Part shown: positions 1 to 7,636 of the stretch, one piece after another
Layout: every line of letters starts with the position of its first letter
How positions within the stretch are numbered: the first letter of the stretch is position 1
Assembly: GCF_003003075.1 (NCBI RefSeq)
Contig: NZ_PVTX01000008.1
Span: 1 to 64,000, forward strand
Length of the DNA stretch: 64,000 nt
DNA from: Isoptericola halotolerans
Lineage (GTDB): Bacteria > Actinomycetota > Actinomycetes > Actinomycetales > Cellulomonadaceae
Direction of reading: 5' to 3'
Made by a program: the position numbers and the translations under genes
Notes under the pieces: model-generated
Databases searched by the model: none
What the model was told of the DNA's origin: nothing
The model's input: the letters and a program-made list of their open reading frames with translations, nothing else

Positions 1-1
1 C

Positions 2-910
2 GTCACCATCCCCGACGGCACCCCCGAAGGTGACTACACCGCCGCGGGCATCGACGACACCACCGGTCAGGAAGCAGACGCACCCCTGACCATCGATGGC
101 GGCCTGGGCGGTGAGGAGCCCGGCGAGGAGACCATCACCGTCGAGCCCGACACTGCCGGGCCCGGCGACGACGTGACGGTCGACGGCGAGCAGTGGCCGC
201 CGAACACGACCGTGACGGTCGAGCTCGTCGATCCGGACGGCGACGTCGTCGTCACGGTCGAGGTCGAGACCGACGAGAACGGGGACTTCACCACCCCGAT
301 CACGGTGCCGGACGACGCCGAGGCCGGCGACTACGTCGTGGAGGCCAGCGACGAGAACGAGAACTCGGCGGAGGACGACCTCGTCATCGAGACCGACGGC
401 GCCGGCGACGGGGCAGACCGCGAGCTGGCGGCGGAGTTCTCGAAGGACCAGGTCCAGCGTGGCGAGGAGCAGGTCTTCACCGCCTCGGGCTTCGAGCCCG
501 GCGAGGAGGTCCAGGCACGGATCAACTCCGAGCCGCTCAACCTCACGGTTCAGACCGCCGACGACGACGGCACCGTCAGCTGGACCTTCGTCGTCCCGGC
601 CGACTTCGAGGTGGGCCCGCACACCGGGACCGCCACGAGCGTCGACGTCGGCGACTCGGTCGTCGCCTCGTTCGAGGTCTACCTGACGACGACCGGCCAG
701 GTCGGCGGCAGTGACGGTGGCGGTGACGGCGGCGACGACGGCACCGCCACCGGCGGCTCGCCCACCATGAGCGGTGGCGGCGGCACGCTGCCCCGCACCG
801 GTTCGGAGATCGCGACGTACCTTGCGCTCGCCTTCCTCCTGACGGGTGCAGGCGCGGTCGCGCTGCGGGTGTCCCGACGGCGTCCGCAGTCGGTGATCAG
901 CGAGGTCTGA
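2..910 (+). CDS. LPXTG-anchored surface protein with Ig-like repeats (5' partial)
   Basis: The frame is open from the window edge, so the N-terminus is missing; 302 residues are visible. It reads as tandem Ig-like/bacterial adhesin repeats of about 85-100 residues, with recurring TVEPDTAGPGDDVTVDG- and ITVPDDAEAGDYVVEAS-type strands. A Gly/Asp-rich linker follows. The C-terminus is a classic cell-wall sorting signal: LPRTG at visible residues 263-267, a hydrophobic segment (TYLALAFLLTGAGAVAL) and an Arg-rich tail. A sortase should cleave after the Thr and link the protein to peptidoglycan. It is extremely acidic, which is common for exported actinobacterial proteins. A strong hairpin follows the stop. 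The ligand cannot be inferred. Confidence 0.9.
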   Translation, partial: VTIPDGTPEGDYTAAGIDDTTGQEADAPLTIDGGLGGEEPGEETITVEPDTAGPGDDVTVDGEQWPPNTTVTVELVDPDGDVVVTVEVETDENGDFTTPITVPDDAEAGDYVVEASDENENSAEDDLVIETDGAGDGADRELAAEFSKDQVQRGEEQVFTASGFEPGEEVQARINSEPLNLTVQTADDDGTVSWTFVVPADFEVGPHTGTATSVDVGDSVVASFEVYLTTTGQVGGSDGGGDGGDDGTATGGSPTMSGGGGTLPRTGSEIATYLALAFLLTGAGAVALRVSRRRPQSVISEV

Positions 911-922
911 TCGCTCGGCACG

Positions 923-970
923 ACGCACGAAGACCCGGCGCGAGACATCTCGCGCCGGGTCTTCGTGCGT
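923..970. terminator. Bidirectional hairpin terminator
   Basis: A 23-bp inverted repeat (923-945 with 948-970) is perfectly complementary and has an almost zero-length apex (CA). It lies between the convergent LPXTG gene and the DUF3145 gene, so it can end transcription from both sides. It lacks a U-run, as is usual in high-GC actinobacteria. Confidence 0.8.
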
Positions 971-990
971 GTGGCGGGATGGTCAACCCA

Positions 991-1491
991 TCAGCCGACG
1001 CGGTGCAACCAGCGAACCGGCGCCCCGGCGCCCGCGTAGCGGAAGGCCTCGAGCTCGTCGTCCCACGCACTGCCCAGCACCAGGTCCATCGCGGCGCGCA
1101 GGGCGTGGGGGTCGTGGATGGACTCCATCGCGTTCCGGACACGGTCTTCCGGTACGACGACGTTGCCGTGCACGTCCGTCATGGCGTGGAACAGGCCGAG
1201 GTCCGGTGTGTGCGACCACCGGGCGCCGTCGGCACCATGGCTGGCGTCCTCGGTCACCTCGTAGCGGAGGTGGTCCCACCCCCGCAGGGCAGAGGCCAGC
1301 CGGGCACCCGTCCCCTGAGTGCCCTGCCAGGGGTACTCAGCACGGTAGAGCCCCCTCGCCGCCGGCTGGGGTGACCAGTCGAGCGACACCTCTCCGCCCA
1401 GCACGTTGCCTGCCGCCCACTCGAGGTGGGGGCAGAGCGCGCGTGGCGCAGAGTGCACGAACAGCACGCCACGAGTGATTGCGCCAGCCAT
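991..1491 (-). CDS. DUF3145 family protein
   Basis: A 166-residue protein beginning MAGAITRGVLFVHSAPRALC, which I recognise as the actinobacteria-specific DUF3145 family. The function is unknown. The family length is about 165 residues, which supports the start at 1491; a GGAGG ribosome site sits 6-7 bases upstream. The frame stays open 26 codons further 5' but without family similarity. The protein is soluble, with many Trp and His residues and no membrane segment. It converges on the LPXTG gene. Confidence 0.85.
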   Translation of the reverse strand: MAGAITRGVLFVHSAPRALCPHLEWAAGNVLGGEVSLDWSPQPAARGLYRAEYPWQGTQGTGARLASALRGWDHLRYEVTEDASHGADGARWSHTPDLGLFHAMTDVHGNVVVPEDRVRNAMESIHDPHALRAAMDLVLGSAWDDELEAFRYAGAGAPVRWLHRVG

Positions 1492-1651
1492 CTTGTCCTC
1501 CCTGGGTTTCGAGGTCCGTCTTCCCCTACGTCCTCGACCACCATGAAGTTCCTGGTCAGCGCGTTGCACCGGCGTGTCGCATTGCGTTCTGGGTCACAGT
1601 CTGCCGGACGGTCCCCGTCGGTGCGAGGGGAATCCAGACATTTGAGGCACC

Positions 1652-2146
1652 TCAGAGGCGCTCGCGCAGCTCCCGCATGGCCTTCTTCCGCGTGCCGCGC
1701 TCGAGACGGTCCAGGTACAGCTTGCCGTCGAGGTGGTCGCACTCGTGCTGCAGGCAGCGGGCCATGAGCTCGGTCCCCTCGACCACGACAGGCTCACCGT
1801 CCAGGTCGATCCCCTCGACCCGGGCGTACCAGGCGCGCTCGGTCGGGTAGTACAGGCCAGGCACCGACAGGCAGCCTTCGTCGCCGTCCTGCGTCTCCTC
1901 CGACAGGGCGACGATCCGCGGGTTGAGCACATAACCGATCTCGTCGTCCACGTTCCAGGAGAACGCCCGCAGGTTCACACCGATCTGGTTGGCGGCCAAG
2001 CCGGCGCGCCCGTCGGCGTCGACGGTCTCGAGGAGGTCGTCGACGAGCCCACGGACCCGGTCGTCGATCGTCGTGATCTCGTCGCACGCCGTGCGCAGCA
2101 CGGGGTCGGGCACCACCCGGATCTCTCGCATCGCCATGGGCGCCAT
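1652..2146 (-). CDS. def: Peptide deformylase
   Basis: Removes the formyl group from the N-terminal formyl-Met of nascent proteins in the cytoplasm, as an Fe/Zn metalloenzyme. At 164 residues it has all three family motifs: GLAANQIG (motif 1), EGCLS with the metal Cys (motif 2) and QHECDHLDG with the two metal His and catalytic Glu (motif 3). Several in-frame ATGs lie close together at the start. ATG 2146 has GGAAGA abutting it, whereas the ATG nine bases further in has better spacing, so the true protein may be three residues shorter. Confidence 0.95.
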   Translation of the reverse strand: MAPMAMREIRVVPDPVLRTACDEITTIDDRVRGLVDDLLETVDADGRAGLAANQIGVNLRAFSWNVDDEIGYVLNPRIVALSEETQDGDEGCLSVPGLYYPTERAWYARVEGIDLDGEPVVVEGTELMARCLQHECDHLDGKLYLDRLERGTRKKAMRELRERL

Positions 2147-2241
2147 TCTTCCATGTCAACGCCGTGGCCCAGGGCACGCCGGCGCCCGACGGCGGCACCT
2201 CGCACCGGCGGGTCGGGCCCGTTCCGGTAGGCTCGCGCCGC

Positions 2242-2315
2242 GCCCTGTTAGCTCAGCTGGTCAGAGCAGTCGACTCATAATCGATCGGTCGCGGGTTCAA
2301 GTCCCGCACGGGGCA
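2242..2315 (+). tRNA. tRNA-Met (CAT)
   Basis: A 74-nt cloverleaf. The acceptor GCCCTGT pairs with ACGGGGC (one G-U), the D arm is GCTC/GAGC, the anticodon stem GTCGA/TCGAT encloses loop CTCATAA (anticodon CAT), and the T arm is GCGGG-TTCAAGT-CCCGC. The discriminator is A and no CCA is encoded. The layout fits elongator Met. A lysidine-modified Ile2 tRNA has the same anticodon loop and cannot be fully excluded; initiator tRNA is unlikely because position 1-72 is a normal G-C pair. Confidence 0.9.
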
Positions 2316-2366
2316 CGACGCCGCCACCGTGGTATCAGGAGCGCGCTGCTGAGGCTCCCTCGGGGT

Positions 2367-2783
2367 ATGGACATCGCACGCTCCGTGCTCGTCCTCGACG
2401 ACACCATCGACCTCGCCGAGCTGCGGGAGAACGCCCGCTGGTTGGGCCGGCAGCGCGTCGACGACGTCAAGGTCCACCTGCATGTGCTGACCGCTGACGA
2501 GGCGGCCGTGGCCGCGCACCGGATCCGGCGCACCACCAACGACTGCGGGTGCCGGTGGGGCGAGAGCCTGCTGGCCCTGACGGCCCTCGCGCTCTGGCTG
2601 GTGCCGGTCGCCACGGACGTCACCCGACCCGGCGTCCTCGGGTCGATCCTGCTCCTGCTCACCGCCGCCGTGGGCGGCAAGCTGGCCGGCCTCGCCGCGA
2701 GCCGGGCCCGACTCCGCTCCGAGCTGCGGCGGCTCGGCGCCCTGACCGGTCGAGGTGAGCTCGATGGCAGAGATCTGCCGTGA
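2367..2783 (+). CDS. Small two-helix membrane protein, coupled to the metzincin gene
   Basis: A 138-residue protein I do not recognise. Residues 1-55 form a charged soluble N-terminus (MDIARSVLVLDDTIDLAELR). Two hydrophobic segments follow, ESLLALTALALWLVPVATDV and GVLGSILLLLTAAVGGKLAG, then a basic helical tail. A short Cys-rich stretch (DCGCRW) precedes the first helix. Its 3' end overlaps the next gene by about 20 bases, so the two are probably translated together and may act together at the membrane. The start is chosen as the first ATG in frame after the tRNA; no strong ribosome site is visible. Confidence 0.7.
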   Translation: MDIARSVLVLDDTIDLAELRENARWLGRQRVDDVKVHLHVLTADEAAVAAHRIRRTTNDCGCRWGESLLALTALALWLVPVATDVTRPGVLGSILLLLTAAVGGKLAGLAASRARLRSELRRLGALTGRGELDGRDLP

Positions 2784-4152
2784 CATCGACGAGTGGATCG
2801 AGGAAGAGGTCTCCCGTCCGATCGAGGAGTGGGAGGAGCGGCAGGAGGAACGGTGCCGCGAGGAGGAGTGCAACTGGTGGACCCTCTGCCTGAACAAGCT
2901 CTTCTGCTGGCTGGTGACGGTGGTGGTCAAGGTCGTCCGCTGGGCCCTGGTCACCGTGGGGCGGTGGGTGACCCGCACCGTGTGCACCGTGATCGCCATC
3001 GTCGTCGACCTGGTGGTGGCGGTCCTGACCGGTCTGTGGGACGTCGTCGCGGGGATCTTCACCTGGGACTGGGAGCGCGTGTGGGACGGCCTGGTGTCGA
3101 TCGTGGGTGGCGTGATCGTGGCCGTCCTCGGGCTGCTGCGGGTGGTCTTCCTGGTGGACACCGTCGACTTCGTGCGCGAGGAGATCCAGGAGTCGCAGCT
3201 CCGTGACCACGTCCGCGGACTGCTGGCCCGCCGGTTCGCCCGGGACCCCGAGGCGCTCGCCGCGGCTCGCCGCGCCACGGGCGTCGACCACGGGGCGTTC
3301 GGGCTGCGCCTCCAGGGCCGCGCCACGCGGACCTTCGTCCGCTCCGACCGCATCGGACCCGACAGCGGCGTGCCGGAGCTGGTGCGCTGGCACGAGGACC
3401 CGTCGCTGGACATCGACGTCCGCGTGCTCGCCGGGTACGACAGCGAGGACTTCTGGAAGCGCGGGCGGCCGCAGGTCGTCGGGGCCGACGAGGGTCAGGT
3501 CGACGCCTACCTGCGGGATCGCGGTGGCCGCAGCTTCCGCATCTACCCGATGAGCGAGAGCACCCTGCGGCACAAGCTCTCCGTCTGCGCCGAACGGTCG
3601 CGCGAGCTGGGACTCATCTATCGCTTCACGGTGGACGAGCGCGAGGTCACCGACCCGGCCTACGTCGTCCTCACCGCCGGCCAGGACGACTACGACATCG
3701 ACGTGCTGGGCCGGGTCAACGAGCGCGTCGACCCGGTGGGTGCGCGTCAGGACCTGCCGACGCCGCACGCCGGGACGGTCTTCGCGTACGAGGGGTCGCT
3801 CATCGGGCTGAGTGCACACCTCGACGACGCCACCGGCGTCGACGGCACCCCGTTCCCCGGGAGCTTCACGTCGGGTGTTTCCGTCCGTGACCGGGTTCCC
3901 GATCTCATCTACGAGTACGTCCTCGCCCACGAGCTCGGGCACTACTTCGGGCTGACGCACGTCGACGGCTATCACCGGATCATGTACACGGCCAACCCTG
4001 CCGCCGGAACCAAGGCGATCCGCTGGTGGACGCTGCCCTCCCTGCTCGTCCTCGAGCAGCAGCCCAAGTTCGTGCTGGACGAGGCCAAGGCGGTGTGGGA
4101 CTACGTCGTCGCGGGCTTCCCGACGGAGGCGCTCACGACGCGTGCCCACTGA
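2764..4152 (+). CDS. Membrane-associated metzincin-like zinc metalloprotease
   Basis: A 462-residue protein. Residues 389-399 read HELGHYFGLTH, a full HExxHxxGxxH zinc site, followed by an IMYT Met-turn around residue 407. Together these define the metzincin clan of zinc peptidases. The N-terminal ~40 residues are acidic and Trp/Cys-rich (MAEICRDIDEWIEEEVSRPI). They are followed by a long hydrophobic/amphipathic region (about 44-125) with several possible membrane helices, then a soluble middle domain. The ATG at 2764 has a GAGG site 8 bases upstream; a GTG at 2755 is the alternative. It overlaps the upstream small membrane protein gene. No signal peptide cleavage site is evident, so the side on which the protease works is unclear. 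The substrate is unknown. Confidence 0.75.
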   Translation: MAEICRDIDEWIEEEVSRPIEEWEERQEERCREEECNWWTLCLNKLFCWLVTVVVKVVRWALVTVGRWVTRTVCTVIAIVVDLVVAVLTGLWDVVAGIFTWDWERVWDGLVSIVGGVIVAVLGLLRVVFLVDTVDFVREEIQESQLRDHVRGLLARRFARDPEALAAARRATGVDHGAFGLRLQGRATRTFVRSDRIGPDSGVPELVRWHEDPSLDIDVRVLAGYDSEDFWKRGRPQVVGADEGQVDAYLRDRGGRSFRIYPMSESTLRHKLSVCAERSRELGLIYRFTVDEREVTDPAYVVLTAGQDDYDIDVLGRVNERVDPVGARQDLPTPHAGTVFAYEGSLIGLSAHLDDATGVDGTPFPGSFTSGVSVRDRVPDLIYEYVLAHELGHYFGLTHVDGYHRIMYTANPAAGTKAIRWWTLPSLLVLEQQPKFVLDEAKAVWDYVVAGFPTEALTTRAH

Positions 4153-4179
4153 CACGCGTCATGAGCACTCCGGTCGCCA

Positions 4180-4353
4180 CTACTTCCTGAAGGCGTCCCG
4201 GACGTCGTCGCCGGCCTGCTTGAGGTTGGCCTTGGACTGGTCGGCCTCGCCCTCGGCCTGCAGCTGCTCGTCGTCCGACGCCTTGCCGGCGCCTTCCTTG
4301 ATCTTGCCGGCGGCTTCTTCCGCCGCGTGCTTGGCCTTGTCGCCGATTCCCAT
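4180..4353 (-). CDS. CsbD-like stress protein
   Basis: A 57-residue highly charged helical protein, MGIGDKAKHAAEEAAGKIKE onward, typical of the CsbD family (general-stress-induced small soluble proteins, biochemical role unknown). A perfect AAGGAGG ribosome site sits 7 bases before the ATG. It lies downstream of the YwqK-like gene on the same strand and converges on the metzincin gene. Confidence 0.9.
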   Translation of the reverse strand: MGIGDKAKHAAEEAAGKIKEGAGKASDDEQLQAEGEADQSKANLKQAGDDVRDAFRK

Positions 4354-4436
4354 GAGCGACCTCCTTCGTCGGGGGCTCCGACCATACGAGCGTGCGGCGC
4401 ACGACGCACCCGGGCCGGGCCGGGCCCGGCCCGGCC

Positions 4437-4685
4437 TTACGAGTTCATCGTCGTGACCTTGTAGACCTCGCCGCCGCGGTCGTAGGTGGTCCACTCCCCC
4501 ACCTTGCGGCCGTGGTCGAAGTGCCCGGAGCGCATCCGCGTCCCGTCCACGCGGAACCACTCCCAGTAGCCGTGGAGCTCGCCGTCCAGGAACTGGCCGG
4601 TGCCCCGGACGCTGCCGTCGCGGTGGTACTCGGTGTGCTCGACGAGTCCCGGCGCATCCTTGTCCCCGGAATGTTGCGGTGCCAT
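4437..4685 (-). CDS. YwqK/MORN-like repeat protein
   Basis: An 82-residue protein with two to three short repeats of the form G-x-F-x-x-G-x-x-x-G-x-W-x-x-Y (QFLDGELHGYWEWFRVDGTR, HFDHGRKVGEWTTYDRGG). This is the MORN-2-like pattern of YwqK-family proteins, often annotated as a toxin-antitoxin 'antitoxin' from the Bacillus case. No toxin partner is next to it, so I would not infer a toxin-antitoxin role. Start ATG 4685 is the only good candidate. Confidence 0.75.
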   Translation of the reverse strand: MAPQHSGDKDAPGLVEHTEYHRDGSVRGTGQFLDGELHGYWEWFRVDGTRMRSGHFDHGRKVGEWTTYDRGGEVYKVTTMNS

Positions 4686-4734
4686 GGGTCCATCGTGCCG
4701 CAGGTCGACCCCGCCCGAGCGCTAGCGTGGCCTC

Positions 4735-5250
4735 ATGTTCTCGCGCCGACGTCAGCTCACCCCCGCCGCCCGCCGCGCCGTCCCTCTCGCGGGCGGCGAA
4801 CGCCACCTGGCGGCGGCCGAGCTCGCCGACGGCGGACACGCCGTCGCCACGACGGCCGGCCTGGCGGTGCTCACGGACGACGTCGCACCCCGGCTGGCGC
4901 TGCGCCGCCCGTGGTGCGACGTCGACCGCGCGGCGTTCGACCCGGAGCGGTCGGTGCTGACGGTCGAGTGGGTCGACGCCGAACCCGACCTGCACCTGCG
5001 TCTGACCGACCCCACCGCGACGAACCTCCCCGCCGCGCTGCACGAGCGCGTCCTGTGGTCCGTGCTGCTGGCCGAGACGGTCGACGTGCCCGGCGGCCGC
5101 GTGCGGGTCGCGGTACGCCGTCGCCTCGACGGCTCGCTGTTCTCTCAGGCGCTCGCCGAGGAGGGCGTGGACCTGGCCCGTCCGGACGTCGCCGACGTGG
5201 TGAACGCCACCGAGTCCAACCTCCGCGGGGCGTGCGGACTACCCCTGTGA
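4735..5250 (+). CDS. Conserved hypothetical actinobacterial protein
   Basis: A 171-residue soluble protein starting MFSRRRQLTPAARRAV. It has a beta-rich middle (LTVEWVDAEPDLHLRLTDPT) and an ARG/VRVAVRRR segment. It is divergent from the YwqK-like gene with about 50 bases between starts, and just upstream of tRNA-Asn. This position before a tRNA-Asn gene is familiar for an uncharacterised actinobacterial family. I cannot assign a function. Confidence 0.75.
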   Translation: MFSRRRQLTPAARRAVPLAGGERHLAAAELADGGHAVATTAGLAVLTDDVAPRLALRRPWCDVDRAAFDPERSVLTVEWVDAEPDLHLRLTDPTATNLPAALHERVLWSVLLAETVDVPGGRVRVAVRRRLDGSLFSQALAEEGVDLARPDVADVVNATESNLRGACGLPL

Positions 5251-5326
5251 ACCTGGTATTGTTTTTTCCGGTTCGCCGGTCGGCAGGAACGTCCACCAGG
5301 ACGATCATCGACTCGGACCACGCGAT

Positions 5327-5398
<72 letters not shown>

Positions 5399-5405
5399 CA
5401 CGAAG

Positions 5406-5442
5406 AGAGGCCCTGTCACCCGCAACGGGTGACAGGGCCTCT
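5406..5442 (+). terminator. Terminator of tRNA-Asn
   Basis: A 17-bp perfect inverted repeat (5406-5422 with 5426-5442) with a 3-nt loop starts 8 bases after the tRNA. It is a probable intrinsic terminator without a clear U-run. Confidence 0.8.
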
Positions 5443-5516
5443 GCTGTGGGAGCACATCCCGGCGCCGACCTCTCCCCCGCGGAATACGGCACCACCGTCC
5501 GGCACTTGCCAGTGAC

Positions 5517-6980
5517 GTGGCCACCAACACCTCTGTCGGACTCCGTTCCGAGCGCGGACCGATCCTCCTCGCCCTCATGCTCTCCACGGCGCTGGTCGCC
5601 CTGGACGCGACGATCATCGCCACCGCGTCGGCGACCATCGCGCGGGACCTGGGCGGGTTCGAGCAGCTCCCGTGGCTCTTCTCCACCTATCTCCTCGCCC
5701 AGGCGGTCGGGACGCCGCTGTCCGGCCGCCTGGCGGACGTCCTCGGCCGCAAGCGCATGATGCTGGCCGGTGTCGCGCTGTTCTTCCTCGGCTCCGTCCT
5801 CTGTGGTGCGGCCTGGTCGATGGGCGCGCTCATCGTGGGACGCGTCCTCCAGGGGCTCGGTGCGGGTGCCGTCATGCCGGCGTCGCTCACCATCGCGTCG
5901 GACATCTACACGCTCGAGGAGCGGGCCAAGACCCAGGGATACCTCGCGTCGGTGTGGGCGATCTCGTCGGTCGTCGGTCCCACGCTCGGTGGGGTGTTCT
6001 CCGAGTTCGTGAGCTGGCGCTGGATCTTCTTCGTCAACATCCCGTTGTGCGCGTTCGCCGCCTGGATGCTGGTGCGTCGCTACCACGAGTCGCCTCGCGA
6101 GGGCGCCCGCGAACCCATCGACTACCTCGGTGCGGCACTGCTGGCGAGCGGCAGCACCCTCCTGCTCCTCGGCCTGCTCGAGGGCGGCAGCGCGTGGCCG
6201 TGGGACTCCCCCGCATCGGTGGCGATCTTCGCCGGTTCCGCCGGTCTGCTGACCGGGTTCGTCCTGCGGGTCCGCCGCGCGCGGCACCCCATCGTGGACC
6301 TGTCCATCCTGCGCCGGCGCGTCGTCGCCGTCCCGTCCGCCGTCTCGCTGATGGTCGGCGTCATCGTGCTGGCCCTGTCCACCTACATCCCGATCTACGC
6401 GCAGGGCGTGCTCGGCGTCGGACCGCTGGTCGCCGGCTTCACGCTGGCGGCGATGATGGTCGGGTGGCCGCTGGCCGCCACCAACGCGGGCAGCGTCTAC
6501 CTGCGCATCGGCTTCCGGCTGACGGCGATGATCGGCTCGTCGCTGGTGCTCACCGGGCTCGCGCTCGCCCTGCTGCTCGGTGCCTCGACGGCGGTCGTCG
6601 CCGTCGCCGGCGTGTGCTTCCTCGTCGGCGTGGGGATGGGGCTCACCGCCGTGCCGACGCTCATCGCCGCCCAGTCGTCGGCGTCGTTCTCCGAGCGTGG
6701 GGCGGTGACGGGGACCAACATGTTCGCCCGGTCCCTGGGCTCCGCCGTCGGCGTCGCGGTGTGCGGCGCGATCGTCAACTCCCGCACCACGGTGGGGGCC
6801 GACGGCGTCCCGGAGGGGCCCGGGCTCATGTCCGCGATGCACGTCGTCTTCATCCTGCTCGCGGTGTGCGCCGCGGTCCTCGTGGTCCTGGCCACCCTCA
6901 TGCCCACGGACCGCCGGCAGGCGCGCGAACGCCGCGCGGGTGCGGCGGCGGACGCGGCCGCTCCGACCCGCGCGGCGTAG
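5517..6980 (+). CDS. DHA2-family MFS multidrug efflux transporter
   Basis: A 487-residue integral membrane protein. The first helix carries LDATIIATASATIARDLGG, and loop 2-3 has GRLADVLGRKRMM, the MFS motif A. Motif C-like GPTLGGVF follows helix 4 (VGRVLQGLGAGAVMP). About 14 predicted helices match the DHA2 (14-TMS) drug:proton antiporter family, such as EmrB/QacA-type pumps. The GTG at 5517 is the first start that retains the N-terminal cytoplasmic tail; no strong ribosome site is visible. No adjacent TetR repressor is present. The substrate cannot be predicted. Confidence 0.9.
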   Translation: MATNTSVGLRSERGPILLALMLSTALVALDATIIATASATIARDLGGFEQLPWLFSTYLLAQAVGTPLSGRLADVLGRKRMMLAGVALFFLGSVLCGAAWSMGALIVGRVLQGLGAGAVMPASLTIASDIYTLEERAKTQGYLASVWAISSVVGPTLGGVFSEFVSWRWIFFVNIPLCAFAAWMLVRRYHESPREGAREPIDYLGAALLASGSTLLLLGLLEGGSAWPWDSPASVAIFAGSAGLLTGFVLRVRRARHPIVDLSILRRRVVAVPSAVSLMVGVIVLALSTYIPIYAQGVLGVGPLVAGFTLAAMMVGWPLAATNAGSVYLRIGFRLTAMIGSSLVLTGLALALLLGASTAVVAVAGVCFLVGVGMGLTAVPTLIAAQSSASFSERGAVTGTNMFARSLGSAVGVAVCGAIVNSRTTVGADGVPEGPGLMSAMHVVFILLAVCAAVLVVLATLMPTDRRQARERRAGAAADAAAPTRAA

Positions 6981-6992
6981 GGCGTCGGGAGG

Positions 6993-7559
6993 TCAGCCCG
7001 CCTCACGGGCGGCGCGCGCCGCACCGAGCTCGGAGGTCTCTCCCTCCGTCGACAGCTTGCCGGTGGCCGACTCGAGGTGCGCCCGCACGAACCAGTGGAA
7101 CTGCTCGAGCTCGCCCAGGTGGCCGATCAGCATGTCGTTGGTGACGTCGTCGAGCTCCTCGGTCGCCTTCGCGGCCTCTCGGTGGGCAGTGATGACGCCC
7201 TGGTACACCTCGTCGAGGGCGCCGAGGTGCTCGATGGCCGTCGCCCGGCCGAGGTGGTAGTCCTCCCAGGTCCGCGACGCCACGAGCGCTCCCGGCGTGC
7301 CCAGGGGCTCTGCGCCGAGCGTCGCGATCCGTTCCGCGGTGGCGTCCGTCATGAGGCGCACGGCGTCCACCTGCGGGTCGAGCATCTCGTGCACCGCGAT
7401 GAAGTGCGGCCCCACCACGTTCCAGTGGACGTGCTTGAGGGTCAGGTGCAGGTCGGTGAGCGAGTTCAACCGGTCCTGAAGGATCTCGGCGACCTTCGCG
7501 CCGTCCTCGGCCGTCAGCGACGGCACCGTGTAGGTGGGCACGTGCTTGGCAGCAGACAT
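6993..7559 (-). CDS. dps: Dps-family DNA-binding ferritin-like protein
   Basis: A 188-residue protein. The dinuclear ferroxidase signature is present: LKHVHWNVVGPHFIAVHEM with D-x(3)-D later (LDPQVDAVR, TDATAERI). Dps forms a 12-mer that oxidises and stores iron using peroxide and shields DNA. The ATG at 7559 follows an AAGGAG site by 7 bases; the frame is open further upstream into the dnaG terminus but without family similarity. The Ala/Arg-rich C-terminal tail could contact DNA. It ends 12 bases from the convergent MFS gene. Confidence 0.95.
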   Translation of the reverse strand: MSAAKHVPTYTVPSLTAEDGAKVAEILQDRLNSLTDLHLTLKHVHWNVVGPHFIAVHEMLDPQVDAVRLMTDATAERIATLGAEPLGTPGALVASRTWEDYHLGRATAIEHLGALDEVYQGVITAHREAAKATEELDDVTNDMLIGHLGELEQFHWFVRAHLESATGKLSTEGETSELGAARAAREAG

Positions 7560-7636
7560 CAGCAGCTCCTTCTGTCGGGCGGTGTCGGGTGCGCCCATCG
7601 TGCCCACGTGTCCCGGTCGCCGCGACCGCACGGGTC

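Noticed and set aside
2242-2315. Initiator tRNA-fMet
   Set aside because: Position 1-72 is a normal G-C pair and the anticodon stem lacks the three G-C pairs typical of initiators.
2659-4155. A minus-strand open frame opposite the metzincin gene
   Set aside because: The plus-strand frame has the zinc motif, a ribosome site and a coupled neighbour. The antisense frame has no motif.
4437-4685. A toxin-antitoxin antitoxin, as the YwqK label suggests
   Set aside because: No toxin gene is adjacent on either side. The neighbours are a CsbD protein and an unrelated hypothetical gene.
5263-5268. T-run upstream of tRNA-Asn as a terminator for the preceding gene
   Set aside because: No GC-rich stem lies directly before the T-run. 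It is more likely part of the AT-rich tRNA promoter region.
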